Source: JAFAMS01 sp049520515 (lineage in GTDB: Bacteria; Vulcanimicrobiota; Vulcanimicrobiia; Vulcanimicrobiales; Vulcanimicrobiaceae). From it: a stretch of DNA of 64,000 bases. The stretch spans positions 1-64,000 of the forward strand of contig JBEKPS010000010.1 in NCBI GenBank assembly GCA_049520515.1, given 5' to 3'. A program made the translations under genes and the position numbers. Positions 25,332 to 33,298 of the stretch are shown here, one piece after another (position 1 is the first letter of the stretch; every line of letters starts with the position of its first letter). The notes below the pieces were generated by a model. The model ran no database searches. It had not been told where the DNA came from and saw only the letters and a program-made list of their open reading frames with translations.

Positions 25332-26522
25332 ATGGAAACGCTTGAGGTTCCGGTTGCGCCGGAGATAGTTACGCGAACGGTCGAGGTTCGACGTCTGATT
25401 CACCGTCATCCTGAACTGGGTTTCGAAGAGCAACGTACCGCCGCACTCGTCGAGAGCGAGCTGGACGCGATCGGCGTCGAGCACCGCCGCGTTGCCAAAA
25501 CGGGCGTCGTCGGGATCATTCGTGGTGCGAAGCCGGGGCACGTCGTTGGTCTGCGTGCCGACATGGATGCGCTTCCGCTCGACGAGCAATCCGGCGAACC
25601 GTTCAGTTCGGAAGTTCCCGGTAAGATGCACGCATGCGGACACGACGCGCACACCGCGATGCTGCTCGGTGCGGCGCGCGAATTGATGCGCACCCGCGAT
25701 CAGCACGAGGGAACGGTTGTGTTGTTGTTTCAGCCCGCGGAAGAAGGGCCGGGCGGTGCGCTGCCGATGATCGAGGCGGGCGTTATGGAGAACCCGAAAA
25801 TCGAAGCGGTTGCGATGCTGCACGTCGACAATCGTCTCGATGTCGGCATCGTCGGCGTAACGCCGGGTGTCGTGAATGCTGCGGCCGACGAATTTCACGT
25901 GACGATCACCGGTGTCGGTGGTCACGGAGCTGCGCCGCATCGCGCCGTCGACACGATTCCTTGCGCAGCGGCGACGGTCTTGGCGTTGCAAAATATCGCC
26001 GCGCGCGAAACGGATCCGCTCGCGACCGTAGTCGTTACGATTGGAACGATCAACGGCGGCTATCGCAACAACATCATTGCCGACGTCGTAAAAATGACCG
26101 GCACGTTCCGCTCGCAAGACAAAGCCGTGCGCGAGCAGCTGGAACCGCGTGCGCGCCGCATCATCGAGAGCGTGGCTGCGGCCTATAACTGCAAGGCCAA
26201 ACTCGAAGTGTTTTATATGTATCCGCCGGTTTACAACGACGTTCCGATGTCGGAAGCGTTTGCGGTCCAGCTGCGGCGCGCGTATCCAGGTATTCGCGTC
26301 GAAAGCCCGCCGGCAACGATGGGCGGTGAAGACTTCGCCTATTTTGCGGAACGTGCACCCGGCACGCTGGTGCGTCTCGGGATCCGGAACGAGGATCAGG
26401 GGATCACCCACTCGGGTCACAGTCCGAAGTTCCGCATCGACGAGCGTGCGCTTCCAATCGGGATAGCGACCCTGGTCGAATTCGCCCGTTCGGGCGGAAC
26501 GGGCCGTATCTTGGGGCAGTAG
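25332..26522 (+). CDS. M20 family metal-dependent amidohydrolase
   Basis: 396 aa peptidase/aminoacylase of the M20D type (IlvE-hippurate hydrolase-like), removing N-acyl groups from amino acids or similar amides. The metal sites are visible: HACGHDAH (100-107), the catalytic pair EE (137-138) in FQPAEEGPGG, MLHVDN and the final GGEDFAYF and ITHSGHSPKFRIDE. The dimerisation lid domain starts near FHVTITGVGGHGAAPHR. ATG 25332 is preferred over the TTG at 25314 because AGAGGG precedes it at five bases. Divergent from DUF3810. Confidence 0.92.
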   Translation: METLEVPVAPEIVTRTVEVRRLIHRHPELGFEEQRTAALVESELDAIGVEHRRVAKTGVVGIIRGAKPGHVVGLRADMDALPLDEQSGEPFSSEVPGKMHACGHDAHTAMLLGAARELMRTRDQHEGTVVLLFQPAEEGPGGALPMIEAGVMENPKIEAVAMLHVDNRLDVGIVGVTPGVVNAAADEFHVTITGVGGHGAAPHRAVDTIPCAAATVLALQNIAARETDPLATVVVTIGTINGGYRNNIIADVVKMTGTFRSQDKAVREQLEPRARRIIESVAAAYNCKAKLEVFYMYPPVYNDVPMSEAFAVQLRRAYPGIRVESPPATMGGEDFAYFAERAPGTLVRLGIRNEDQGITHSGHSPKFRIDERALPIGIATLVEFARSGGTGRILGQ

Positions 26523-26564
26523 CCCAGGGGACCACTATATGTTGGGGTCGAATACCTCGGGCCA

Positions 26565-27089
26565 ATGGCTGCCATGGGTCCCGGTGAACGTTTCGCCGGC
26601 TCGCTATACCAGAGCGCAGACCTAGACGTACCGGCGAAAACGGCCTTCGAGCTGCTGCGAGCGGTCGAGAAGTGGCCGGTATGGCTTTCGTTTCTGCGCA
26701 GTGTCCGCCGCGTCGAAGCGGCCCAACCGTTCGGACCGGGGAGTGAAGTCACGATCCGCTCGTCTATCCCGGGGGCCGAAGAAGAGCTCTACGAGGTCGA
26801 TCGATTGGTTGAGGGCCACATGCTCTCGCTGGTCGGCGCCTATTCCGTGCGGCGCCGTATCGACGTGCGAATCGAGGGGAAGACGGCGCGCTCGAAGCTT
26901 GTGGTGCGCCTCGACTACCCGACGTACGGCGGAGTCTTCCCGGCCCTGATCGACCGGGTAACGGCTCGCCGGCGCCTGGATGCTCAACTTGCCGACTCGC
27001 TGTTGCACTTCAAGGGCTTGGTCGAGTACGAAGGCGACCCGTCCGAGACCGCGGTTCTGGTCGCGGTCGAAGCCGTTAGCAGTCATTGA
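26565..27089 (+). CDS. SRPBCC (START-like) superfamily protein
   Basis: 174 aa with the polyketide-cyclase/coenzyme-Q-binding type helix-grip pattern: ADLDVPAKTAFELLRAVEKWPVWLSFLRSV at the start, then alternating strands (PGSEVTIRSSIP, EELYEVDRLVEG) and a long C-terminal helix with RRRLDAQLADSLLHFKGLVEYE. Such proteins bind small hydrophobic ligands. No ligand can be inferred. 42 bp after the M20 gene on the same strand; its stop codon overlaps the -35 element of the following promoter. Confidence 0.72.
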   Translation: MAAMGPGERFAGSLYQSADLDVPAKTAFELLRAVEKWPVWLSFLRSVRRVEAAQPFGPGSEVTIRSSIPGAEEELYEVDRLVEGHMLSLVGAYSVRRRIDVRIEGKTARSKLVVRLDYPTYGGVFPALIDRVTARRRLDAQLADSLLHFKGLVEYEGDPSETAVLVAVEAVSSH

Positions 27090-27115
27090 CGCTAATTGCT
27101 AGGGGTGGGTATACT
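27086..27115 (+). promoter_or_regulatory. sigma70-type promoter for the FmdB gene
   Basis: TTGACG at 27086-27091 and TATACT at 27110-27115, spaced by 18 bases, lie just upstream of the FmdB gene's ribosome binding site AAGGAG. The -35 overlaps the stop codon of the SRPBCC gene. Confidence 0.6.
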
Positions 27116-27147
27116 AGAGGGGACACATCTTAAGGAGCGATCCAGGC

Positions 27148-27447
27148 TTGCCATTATATGAATACGGATGCCCAGCGTGCGGGCATGTCGCAGACGTTCG
27201 CCACGGTTTCGACGATAAGCCGGAGGTAACGTGCGAAAAGTGCGGGGCCGCGATGACGCGCCGCTTTAGCGCTGCGCCGATCGTATTCAAAGGATCGGGA
27301 TTCTACGTTAACGATTCGCGCGGATCGAATAGCAGCAGTAAATCCGAGAAGTCCGAGTCGGGCGACAAATCGGAGAAGAGCGAACCCGCGAAGACTGAGA
27401 CGAAGACCGAGACGAAGGCAGAGCCGAAGAAAGACGCTGCCGCGTAA
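27148..27447 (+). CDS. FmdB family zinc-ribbon regulatory protein
   Basis: 99 aa. The N-terminal 45 residues form a zinc ribbon with two Cys pairs: PLYEYGCPACGH and VTCEKCGAAMTRRFS, then the family's PIVFKGSGFYVNDS. The tail is a low-complexity run of Lys, Ser, Glu and Thr, typical of this family. FmdB proteins have been proposed as regulators in methylotrophs, but the family's biochemical role is unclear. TTG start, supported by AAGGAG ten bases upstream and by the very conserved MPLYEY beginning. Confidence 0.9.
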   Translation: MPLYEYGCPACGHVADVRHGFDDKPEVTCEKCGAAMTRRFSAAPIVFKGSGFYVNDSRGSNSSSKSEKSESGDKSEKSEPAKTETKTETKAEPKKDAAA

Positions 27448-27455
27448 ATAGAGCG

Positions 27456-27746
27456 ATGATCTTCATCGCCTTTACGGTTGTGTGCGTTTCCCTCTTTGGA
27501 GTCGCGCTCTATTTTTTTGTGCGCGCCTTGCTCGCAGCCGCGCAGTTATCGCGGCGCGCGAACGCAATGGTTCCGCGCACGTTGCTCGCACAGGTGCACG
27601 TCGCGCAAATCGATGCGAAGCGCATCGCGGCTGCTACAAATGCAATCGGCGCACTTGCACCCCGAGCTGGGATTGCGAGCGCGTCGATCTTATCGAGTAT
27701 CAACACCTATCGCGCGCTGCTCGCGCGATTGCGGGATTTAGCCTAG
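27456..27746 (+). CDS. small single-pass membrane protein, unknown function
   Basis: 96 aa: one N-terminal membrane segment (FIAFTVVCVSLFGVALYFFV, about 3-22) followed by an Ala-rich amphipathic helical stretch. I do not recognise a family. It starts 8 bp after the FmdB stop, so the two are probably co-transcribed. The end overlaps the convergent methyltransferase gene by 9 nt. Codon use matches its neighbours, which supports it as a real gene. Confidence 0.6.
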   Translation: MIFIAFTVVCVSLFGVALYFFVRALLAAAQLSRRANAMVPRTLLAQVHVAQIDAKRIAAATNAIGALAPRAGIASASILSSINTYRALLARLRDLA

Positions 27747-29015
27747 ACGATCGTCCTCGGGTGGTTCCCAGGTCCAACCGGGAACCGCAGCAGGAACAGC
27801 GGAGGCTCCGAACGGCGACACATCGGGCGCCTGTGGAACCGGGAAGGGAGCGCCGAACGGTGGGTGCTCTGCGGCGGGCGCTGCCGGCGGTGCCGGTGCT
27901 GAAAAGCGTGGATTCGTGACTGCTGATGGTTGGGTATCGGGAAGCCCGAACGGATTCAGCGCCAGCTCCGGTGCAGCAAACGCCGGCGGAACGGCGGGTT
28001 GTGCAACGGGCTGCGGCGCACTTGGTGCTGCCGTTACGGGGGTTGCGGCCGGTCGCGGCGCGCTCGGCGCCGTTGTTGTCTCTGAGGTGATTACGGTTGG
28101 TGCTGCGGCAGGGGACGTCGTCGCAGCAGCGGCCGGCGAGAGAGCCGGAGCCGATGCCGGGGCCGAGATCCCAGGCGTAACCGGCGTCGAGCGAACCGTT
28201 TCGACGGTCGTCGTCGGTGCCGGCGCGATTGCCGCTTCGGAGTACGTCGGTTTTGGAATGGCGCCCATCGCGGCGCCGATCAATACGAGCCGCGCTTGCG
28301 GGAGCAGCATTGCGTTCGAGCGCTTCGCGATGCGTCGCAGCTCCTCGACATCTTCCTCGGGTGCGTCTTCGGCTTCGATGGTGTCGAGCAGAAGGTCGAC
28401 GGTGTCGATCAGATATTCGATGGGCGGGAGCTTGCCGAATTGGAAGATCGACTGCGCGACGTCAGGTTTGACCATCTCCAGCAGCTTCTTCCAGTAGTCG
28501 ACGCCTTGATAGTGTTCGAACGAACCGAATTCACGCTTCGCGCGCTGGTACAGCCCAGCGATACGGCGGCCGAGCGGATCCGAGGGCGGTGCCAACTCGA
28601 TGACCGCGACGCGTTTCGCAACGCGCGCCAGCTCGGTGAGAATCTGCGCATGGAACGACGGATCGACTTCGTGCAGATATCCGACGGCTATGGCGGCATC
28701 GAATGCCTGATCGCGAGCCGGGATTACCGACGTACTGCCGCGGATCGTGCGCACGCCGAGATCGGAGTATTCGCGAATGATCGTTTCGCGCGCTTCGATG
28801 ACTGCAACTTTGCAGCCGATTTCGAGTGCGCGGCGCACGTAACCGATGTTGCCGCTAAATCCACAGAAGACCACGGATTCGCCCGCAGTTAGCGCGAGCG
28901 TATCGAACGTGAGCGCGTCGATGCGCTTGGATTCATGTTCGAACTCTAGAGGCGAGTAGGTATGCGAAGGCCGAGCCGAACTAATAGTCGTCGTCATCGT
29001 AGTTTGCGGTTCCAC
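27738..29015 (-). CDS. SAM-dependent methyltransferase-like protein with long Pro/Ala-rich tail
   Basis: 425 aa in two parts. Residues about 20-250 look like a class I methyltransferase: ESVVFCGFSGNIGYVRRALEIG (motif-I-like), KVAVIEARE with an acidic end of beta 2, and AFDAAIAVGYLHEVDP (post-motif region). The motif-I glycines are atypical. From about 255 the chain is an extended low-complexity Pro/Ala/Thr segment ending GWTWEPPEDDRLG. The substrate is unknown, and the tail may be a tether or interaction region. An ATG six codons in is an alternative start. Confidence 0.6.
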   Translation of the reverse strand: MEPQTTMTTTISSARPSHTYSPLEFEHESKRIDALTFDTLALTAGESVVFCGFSGNIGYVRRALEIGCKVAVIEARETIIREYSDLGVRTIRGSTSVIPARDQAFDAAIAVGYLHEVDPSFHAQILTELARVAKRVAVIELAPPSDPLGRRIAGLYQRAKREFGSFEHYQGVDYWKKLLEMVKPDVAQSIFQFGKLPPIEYLIDTVDLLLDTIEAEDAPEEDVEELRRIAKRSNAMLLPQARLVLIGAAMGAIPKPTYSEAAIAPAPTTTVETVRSTPVTPGISAPASAPALSPAAAATTSPAAAPTVITSETTTAPSAPRPAATPVTAAPSAPQPVAQPAVPPAFAAPELALNPFGLPDTQPSAVTNPRFSAPAPPAAPAAEHPPFGAPFPVPQAPDVSPFGASAVPAAVPGWTWEPPEDDRLG

Positions 29016-29094
29016 GACGCCGGGAGCCGTCCTTGCCTCTCCACAGGATAACGGTCACTTATCGGTATGGGGACGGTTAACTTTTAGCAATGCG

Positions 29095-29180
29095 TGGTGG
29101 GGGAGGTGGGATTTGAACCCACAAGGGCTTTCACCCGGTCGCTTTTGAGGCGACTGCGTAGACCGTTCCGCCACTCCCCC
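29095..29180 (-). tRNA. tRNA-Leu (CAA)
   Basis: The reverse strand folds as a class II tRNA. The acceptor GGGGGAG pairs with CTCCCCC. The anticodon stem GTCGC/GCGAC holds loop CTCAAAA with anticodon CAA (Leu, codon UUG). A long variable arm follows, then the T arm with GGGTTCAAATCCC. Discriminator A and an encoded CCA are present at the 3' end. Confidence 0.96.
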
Positions 29181-29245
29181 AGCCCCGAGGAACGCTTTCG
29201 CGTGCCGAAGGGGGGAGTCTTGCGGGCGACGGACACCTTTAGCAG

Positions 29246-30295
29246 ATGCGCACGATATCGCGAACGCGCAACGATCTCTCGGACCTGCTGGGCATCGAGG
29301 GGATCGTTACGCTCGATCCATTCGAAAGCAAGGCGCTAGCGAACAATCCGCTGGGTGATCGTTCGGATCGCCCGCTCGGCGTATACACGCCCCCCGGTTA
29401 CGACCACGAAGGCTCCATGCGGTATCCGGTTTTGTATCTGCTGCACGGCTATACCGGGGATCTCGCCGGCGTCATCGGCACGCGTCTTTGGGAGAAGAAC
29501 GTCGTCCAGCGACTCGACCGCTTGATCGTGGGAAAAAAGATGCCGCCGGTGCTGATGGTCGTTGTGGACGGGGTCACGCGTCTGGGCGGTTCGCAGTACG
29601 TCAACTCGATTCACAACGGTGATTACGCATCGTACGTCGTGCACGAAACGCTTGCGTACGTCGACGGGAATTATCGGACGATTCCTCGTCCCCAGGGCCG
29701 CGGCGTTCTCGGAAAATCGACCGGCGGTTTCGGTGCGCTGTATCTAACGATGAACTATCCCGGACACTTCGGCGCCTTCGCATCCCACAGCGGCGATTCA
29801 TATTTTCGGATGTGCCAGGTGAAATCGCTGATCACGTGTGGACGAGTTCTGGAGAAGTACGCGAGCCTGGCAGCGTTCGTGGAAGCGTTCGAAGCGAAAG
29901 AGAAACCAAAATTCGAAGAAGTGTCGACAATGGAGATGCTTGCGTATGCAGCCGCATATTCGCCGACCGCTGCGAAAGCGTTCGCGTTCGACCTGCCGAT
30001 CGACATGACCACCGGCGCATTCCGCGACGACGTCTGGGCGCGCTGGCTTGCGTTCGATCCGACCGAACAGATTCCGCACAAGAGAGCGGAGCTTGCGGCC
30101 TTGCGTCTACGCTATATCGATTGCGGGCGACGCGACGAATACGGCCTCGACATCGGTGCGCGCGTCATGACGCAGCAAATTCGAGATCTGGGTCTCGATG
30201 TTCGGCACGAAGAGTTCGACGACGATCATTCGCGTATCGGTTACCGCTACGACATCTCGCTTCCGGCTTTGGCCGAAGTGTTGGATCGGGACTAA
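29246..30295 (+). CDS. esterase D-family alpha/beta hydrolase
   Basis: 349 aa of the putative-esterase family (PF00756). LGVYTPPGYDHEG and YPVLYLLHGYTGD form the oxyanion region. The nucleophile is Ser158 in LGKSTGGFGALYL, and the catalytic His is in DDDHSRIGYRYD near the C-terminus. The family includes mycolyltransferases, feruloyl esterases and S-formylglutathione hydrolase; no signal peptide is seen, so it is probably cytoplasmic. It begins 65 bp after the divergently transcribed tRNA-Leu. The stop is directly followed by the TTG of the next gene. Confidence 0.88.
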   Translation: MRTISRTRNDLSDLLGIEGIVTLDPFESKALANNPLGDRSDRPLGVYTPPGYDHEGSMRYPVLYLLHGYTGDLAGVIGTRLWEKNVVQRLDRLIVGKKMPPVLMVVVDGVTRLGGSQYVNSIHNGDYASYVVHETLAYVDGNYRTIPRPQGRGVLGKSTGGFGALYLTMNYPGHFGAFASHSGDSYFRMCQVKSLITCGRVLEKYASLAAFVEAFEAKEKPKFEEVSTMEMLAYAAAYSPTAAKAFAFDLPIDMTTGAFRDDVWARWLAFDPTEQIPHKRAELAALRLRYIDCGRRDEYGLDIGARVMTQQIRDLGLDVRHEEFDDDHSRIGYRYDISLPALAEVLDRD

Positions 30296-30841
30296 TTGTC
30301 GTACGAGGCAATCATCGCATTTGCAACCGTCGGCCAGTTGATCGTCATCGTGGTCGCCGCGCTCGCTGCCTTCCGTCAGATTCGACATATGAAAGCAGCG
30401 AACCAGTGGGCGGGCGTCATGCACGTCATCGAAATGTACAAGAGCGACCAATTTTACGATGCGTTGGATTACGTCGAGAACGAATTGCCTGGAAAGTTGA
30501 AGGATGCTGCGTATCGCGAGAAGTTGCAGTCAGAAACGTACAGCCGCAGGGAATTACCTGAGCTCTTTCTGTGCGATCTTCAAGAGCAGATCGGTTCGTA
30601 CGTTCGGCTGGGTTTCATCTCACCGGATCATTATTTCGATATCGTTCCGATTGGGGCGACGATAATGTGGAGATTGTTGAAGGACGTCGTTGCAATTCAA
30701 CGCGAGAAATTCGGCCCGACCGTATATGAGAACTTTGAGTATCTCGTGGTGCGGATGCGGCGCTACAGCAAAGAACATCCACAGGGAAACTATCCTAAAG
30801 GCTTTCCGCGTCTAGCCGATGAGCTCCAAGAGCCGCGATAG
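30296..30841 (+). CDS. single-pass membrane protein, DUF4760-like
   Basis: 181 aa with one N-terminal membrane segment (AIIAFATVGQLIVIVVAALAAF), then a soluble helical domain with WAGVMHVIEMYKSDQFYDALDYVE and ELFLCDLQEQIGSYVRLGFIS. The pattern resembles proteins annotated DUF4760, whose role is unknown, and I hold that comparison loosely. The TTG start abuts the esterase TAA without a gap. The 3' end overlaps the convergent transporter by 52 nt. Confidence 0.6.
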   Translation: MSYEAIIAFATVGQLIVIVVAALAAFRQIRHMKAANQWAGVMHVIEMYKSDQFYDALDYVENELPGKLKDAAYREKLQSETYSRRELPELFLCDLQEQIGSYVRLGFISPDHYFDIVPIGATIMWRLLKDVVAIQREKFGPTVYENFEYLVVRMRRYSKEHPQGNYPKGFPRLADELQEPR

Positions 30842-32109
30842 ACGACCGCCGCCGAACCGAGCGAAACGATTGTAAAGACGACGGGGAATACTCCTGCGGT
30901 CGCCAGCACATACACCCACGCTGCCAGTGCGACCAGCGGCGGTAACGGGAAGAACGGCATTTTATACGGCAGCGCGATGCCGCTCGCGCGAAGCTTGAGA
31001 AGGGAGGCGAAGGCGCCGATCCCGCCCATGACGACGATCCCCACGCCAACGACGGCGATGACGGTGTCCAGTGGAAGAAAGCAACACACGAGCGCCAGCG
31101 TCCCGATCGCGATCAGCGAAACATACGGATACGCGTCGTGGCCGTGCAAGCGGCCAAACGCCGGCAGAAAAAGCCCGTCCCGTGCGGCGGCATACGGAAC
31201 GCGCGAAGCTGCGAGCAGAAGTGCGAACGTCGAGGCGAATGCCGTGATGAGTATTAGGATCGTAACGGCGTATGCAGATGGGCCTCCAAGCGCGCGTTCG
31301 ACGACCGTTGATGCGACGAACGAGTCACCGAGCAGCTGCCGCCAAGGTATCGATCCGAGAATCCCGGTCTGAAGCGCGAGGTATAGGAACGCCACGATTG
31401 CAACGGCTGCAATAATTGATCGCGGAACCGTCCGAGCCGGCGAGATGACTTCCTCGCCGATGCTGGTGATCGTGTTGTATCCAAGATAATCGTAGAGCGT
31501 GACGGTCAGCCCGCTGCCGAGCCCTGCGACGAATGGCCAAAAGGCGTGCGACTGTGGTGCGGCCGTAAACGCAAGGTGCGGATCGAAGCGAACCCAGGCA
31601 GCGAGCGTCACCGCGACAAGCGTCAGCGTCGCAATGCTGAAAAGAAGAAGCGAGATCAATGCGACACGGTTGATGACGCGCGCGAGCAGAACGATCGTGA
31701 CTGCGCCGATTCCAACTGCAAGGGCGTGTTGCGCGAGCTCGTTGCCCCGTAGAGCCGGGAACATATAGGTTGCGTACTGCGAAAAGCCGATGTAACCGCT
31801 CGCCAGCAGAAACGGCGTCGTGATCACGAACTGCCAGACAAAGAGAAAAGCCAAGAGCCGTCCGCTGCGCGGGCCGAAGAGCTCGAGAAAAAACGCGTAC
31901 AGTCCGCCGGAGCGCGGGAGCGCGGCGCCAAGCTCGGCCCACACGAGACCGTCGCAGATCGCGACGAGTGCGCCCAATATCCACGCCGCAAGCGAGAGCG
32001 GGCCGTGCAGCGCCGCGAGCACGAGCGGAATCGTGATCAGCGGCCCGATCCCGATCATTGCGATCGCATTGGTAGCGATCGCGGCGGAGAGACCGACCCC
32101 GCGGATCAG
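30790..32109 (-). CDS. APC-superfamily amino acid/polyamine permease
   Basis: Up to 439 aa with about 12 hydrophobic segments, typical of APC permeases: MIGIGPLITIPLVLAAL (TM1), LPRSGGLYAFFLELFG (TM2-loop), YDYLGYNTITSIGEEV (TM6 substrate region) and AASRVPYAAARDGLFLPAFGRLH (TM8 loop). The first ATG (32058) cuts TM1 in half; the upstream in-frame residues GVGLSAAIATNAIA complete it. The only start-like codon giving these is CTG at 32109, overlapping the TGA of the cystathionine gamma-lyase gene as CTGA. I annotate that start; 32058 is the conservative alternative. Substrate probably an amino acid or amine. Confidence 0.85.
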   Translation of the reverse strand: MIRGVGLSAAIATNAIAMIGIGPLITIPLVLAALHGPLSLAAWILGALVAICDGLVWAELGAALPRSGGLYAFFLELFGPRSGRLLAFLFVWQFVITTPFLLASGYIGFSQYATYMFPALRGNELAQHALAVGIGAVTIVLLARVINRVALISLLLFSIATLTLVAVTLAAWVRFDPHLAFTAAPQSHAFWPFVAGLGSGLTVTLYDYLGYNTITSIGEEVISPARTVPRSIIAAVAIVAFLYLALQTGILGSIPWRQLLGDSFVASTVVERALGGPSAYAVTILILITAFASTFALLLAASRVPYAAARDGLFLPAFGRLHGHDAYPYVSLIAIGTLALVCCFLPLDTVIAVVGVGIVVMGGIGAFASLLKLRASGIALPYKMPFFPLPPLVALAAWVYVLATAGVFPVVFTIVSLGSAAVVYRGSWSSSARRGKPLG

Positions 32110-33263
32110 GTCAGTGCAGCCGCCCGTGAAGCCGAGAGCGCAGTCGCGAGATCCTCGACTAAGTCATCCGCATCTTCGATTCCGACCGAGAGGCGCACGA
32201 GTCCGTCCGTAACGCCGCGACGCTCGCGATCTTCTTTAGGAATCGAGCCGTGCGTCATGCGTGCGGGAATCGATATGAGCGATTCGACGCCACCGAGGCT
32301 CTCGGCGAGACTAAACAGCTTGAGGCTTCGTACGAACTCATGCGCACGCACTTCGGGACCGCGCAGCACGAAGCTCAGCATGCCACCGAAGCCACGCATC
32401 TGACGCATTGCCAGTTGATGCTGCGGGTGCGTTTCGAGCCCCGGATAATAGACGCGCTCGACTTCGCCGTGCTTGCTGAGAAACTCAGCGATGATGCGCG
32501 CATTCTTTTCGTGCTCGCGCATGCGGACGGCAAGCGTCTTGGCGCCGCGCATGACGAGATATGCATCCATCGGGCCCGGGACGCCTCCGACGGCGTTCTG
32601 ATGGAATTTGATTGTCTCGGCAATCTGCGGTGAGTTTGTCATCGTTGCTCCGCCGATGACGTCACTGTGGCCGCCGATGTATTTCGTCGTCGAGTGCACG
32701 ACGACGTCGGCGCCGAGTGCGAGCGGCGACTGCAGATACGGCGTTGCGAACGTGTTGTCGACGGCGACGATCTGATGTGGCGCCTTTAGCGCAGCGACGG
32801 CGGCGATGTCGATCAGCTTCAGCAGCGGATTCGTCGGCGTCTCGAGCCATAGCATCCGCGTATTCGGACGCAGCGCGCTCTTGACCGCCGCCATATCGGT
32901 CATGTCGACGTAGCTGAACTCGAGTCCGTAGCGGGCGAGCACGCGCGAGAACAGGCGATAGGTTCCGCCGTACAAATCATCGGTGACGACTACATGATCG
33001 CCGGCAGAGAGAAGGTTCAGCGTCGCAGCCGCGGCTGCCATCCCGCTCGCAAACGCGCTGCAAAACTGTGCGTCCTCGAGCGATGCAAGCTGCTGTTCGA
33101 GGGCGACGCGTGTCGGATTAACGGTGCGACTGTAGTCGAATCCCTTGTGCTCGCCAACGGCCGTTTGCGTATAGGTCGAGGTTTGGTAAATCGGGACGAT
33201 CGTCGCCCCCGTTGCAGGGTCGGCGTCCTGGCCCGTATGAATGGCTCGCGTCGAGAATCGCAT
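32106..33263 (-). CDS. cystathionine gamma-lyase/synthase (Cys/Met metabolism PLP enzyme)
   Basis: 385 aa trans-sulfuration PLP enzyme. Typical: STRAIHTGQDADPATGA, YSRTVNPTRVALEQQLASLE, SAFASGMAA, VDNTFATPYLQSP, and the PLP Lys194 in HSTTKYIGGHSD. Sequence alone does not separate gamma-synthase (MetB) from gamma-lyase (MccB). A cystathionine beta-synthase lies 3.4 kb away, so reverse transsulfuration (homocysteine to cysteine) makes gamma-lyase the better guess. ATG at 33263, divergent from the mutase operon across 35 bp. The stop overlaps the probable start of the APC permease. Confidence 0.9.
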   Translation of the reverse strand: MRFSTRAIHTGQDADPATGATIVPIYQTSTYTQTAVGEHKGFDYSRTVNPTRVALEQQLASLEDAQFCSAFASGMAAAAATLNLLSAGDHVVVTDDLYGGTYRLFSRVLARYGLEFSYVDMTDMAAVKSALRPNTRMLWLETPTNPLLKLIDIAAVAALKAPHQIVAVDNTFATPYLQSPLALGADVVVHSTTKYIGGHSDVIGGATMTNSPQIAETIKFHQNAVGGVPGPMDAYLVMRGAKTLAVRMREHEKNARIIAEFLSKHGEVERVYYPGLETHPQHQLAMRQMRGFGGMLSFVLRGPEVRAHEFVRSLKLFSLAESLGGVESLISIPARMTHGSIPKEDRERRGVTDGLVRLSVGIEDADDLVEDLATALSASRAAALT

Positions 33264-33267
33264 GATA

Positions 33268-33273
33268 TACTAT
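33268..33273 (+). promoter_or_regulatory. -10 element TATACT upstream of the mutase operon
   Basis: TATACT lies in the 35-bp space between the divergent cystathionine gamma-lyase and mutase genes, 26 bp before the ATG at 33299. A clear -35 is not visible. Its position within so short a divergent space means the two promoters must overlap. Confidence 0.4.
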
Positions 33274-33298
33274 GCTTCTCGCCGGACGAGGTGACGAC

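Noticed and set aside
25311..26420. 369-codon minus-strand frame opposite the M20 hydrolase
   Set aside because: Arg/His-rich, no domain, and fully covered by a well-conserved gene.
29094..29339. Open frame beginning in the tRNA-Leu gene
   Set aside because: It reads through the tRNA and the esterase 5' region in a wrong frame; the tRNA folds perfectly.
33272..33298. Upstream ATG for the mutase large subunit
   Set aside because: No ribosome binding site, and its nine extra residues are not part of the family. GAGGTG just before 33299 marks the real start.
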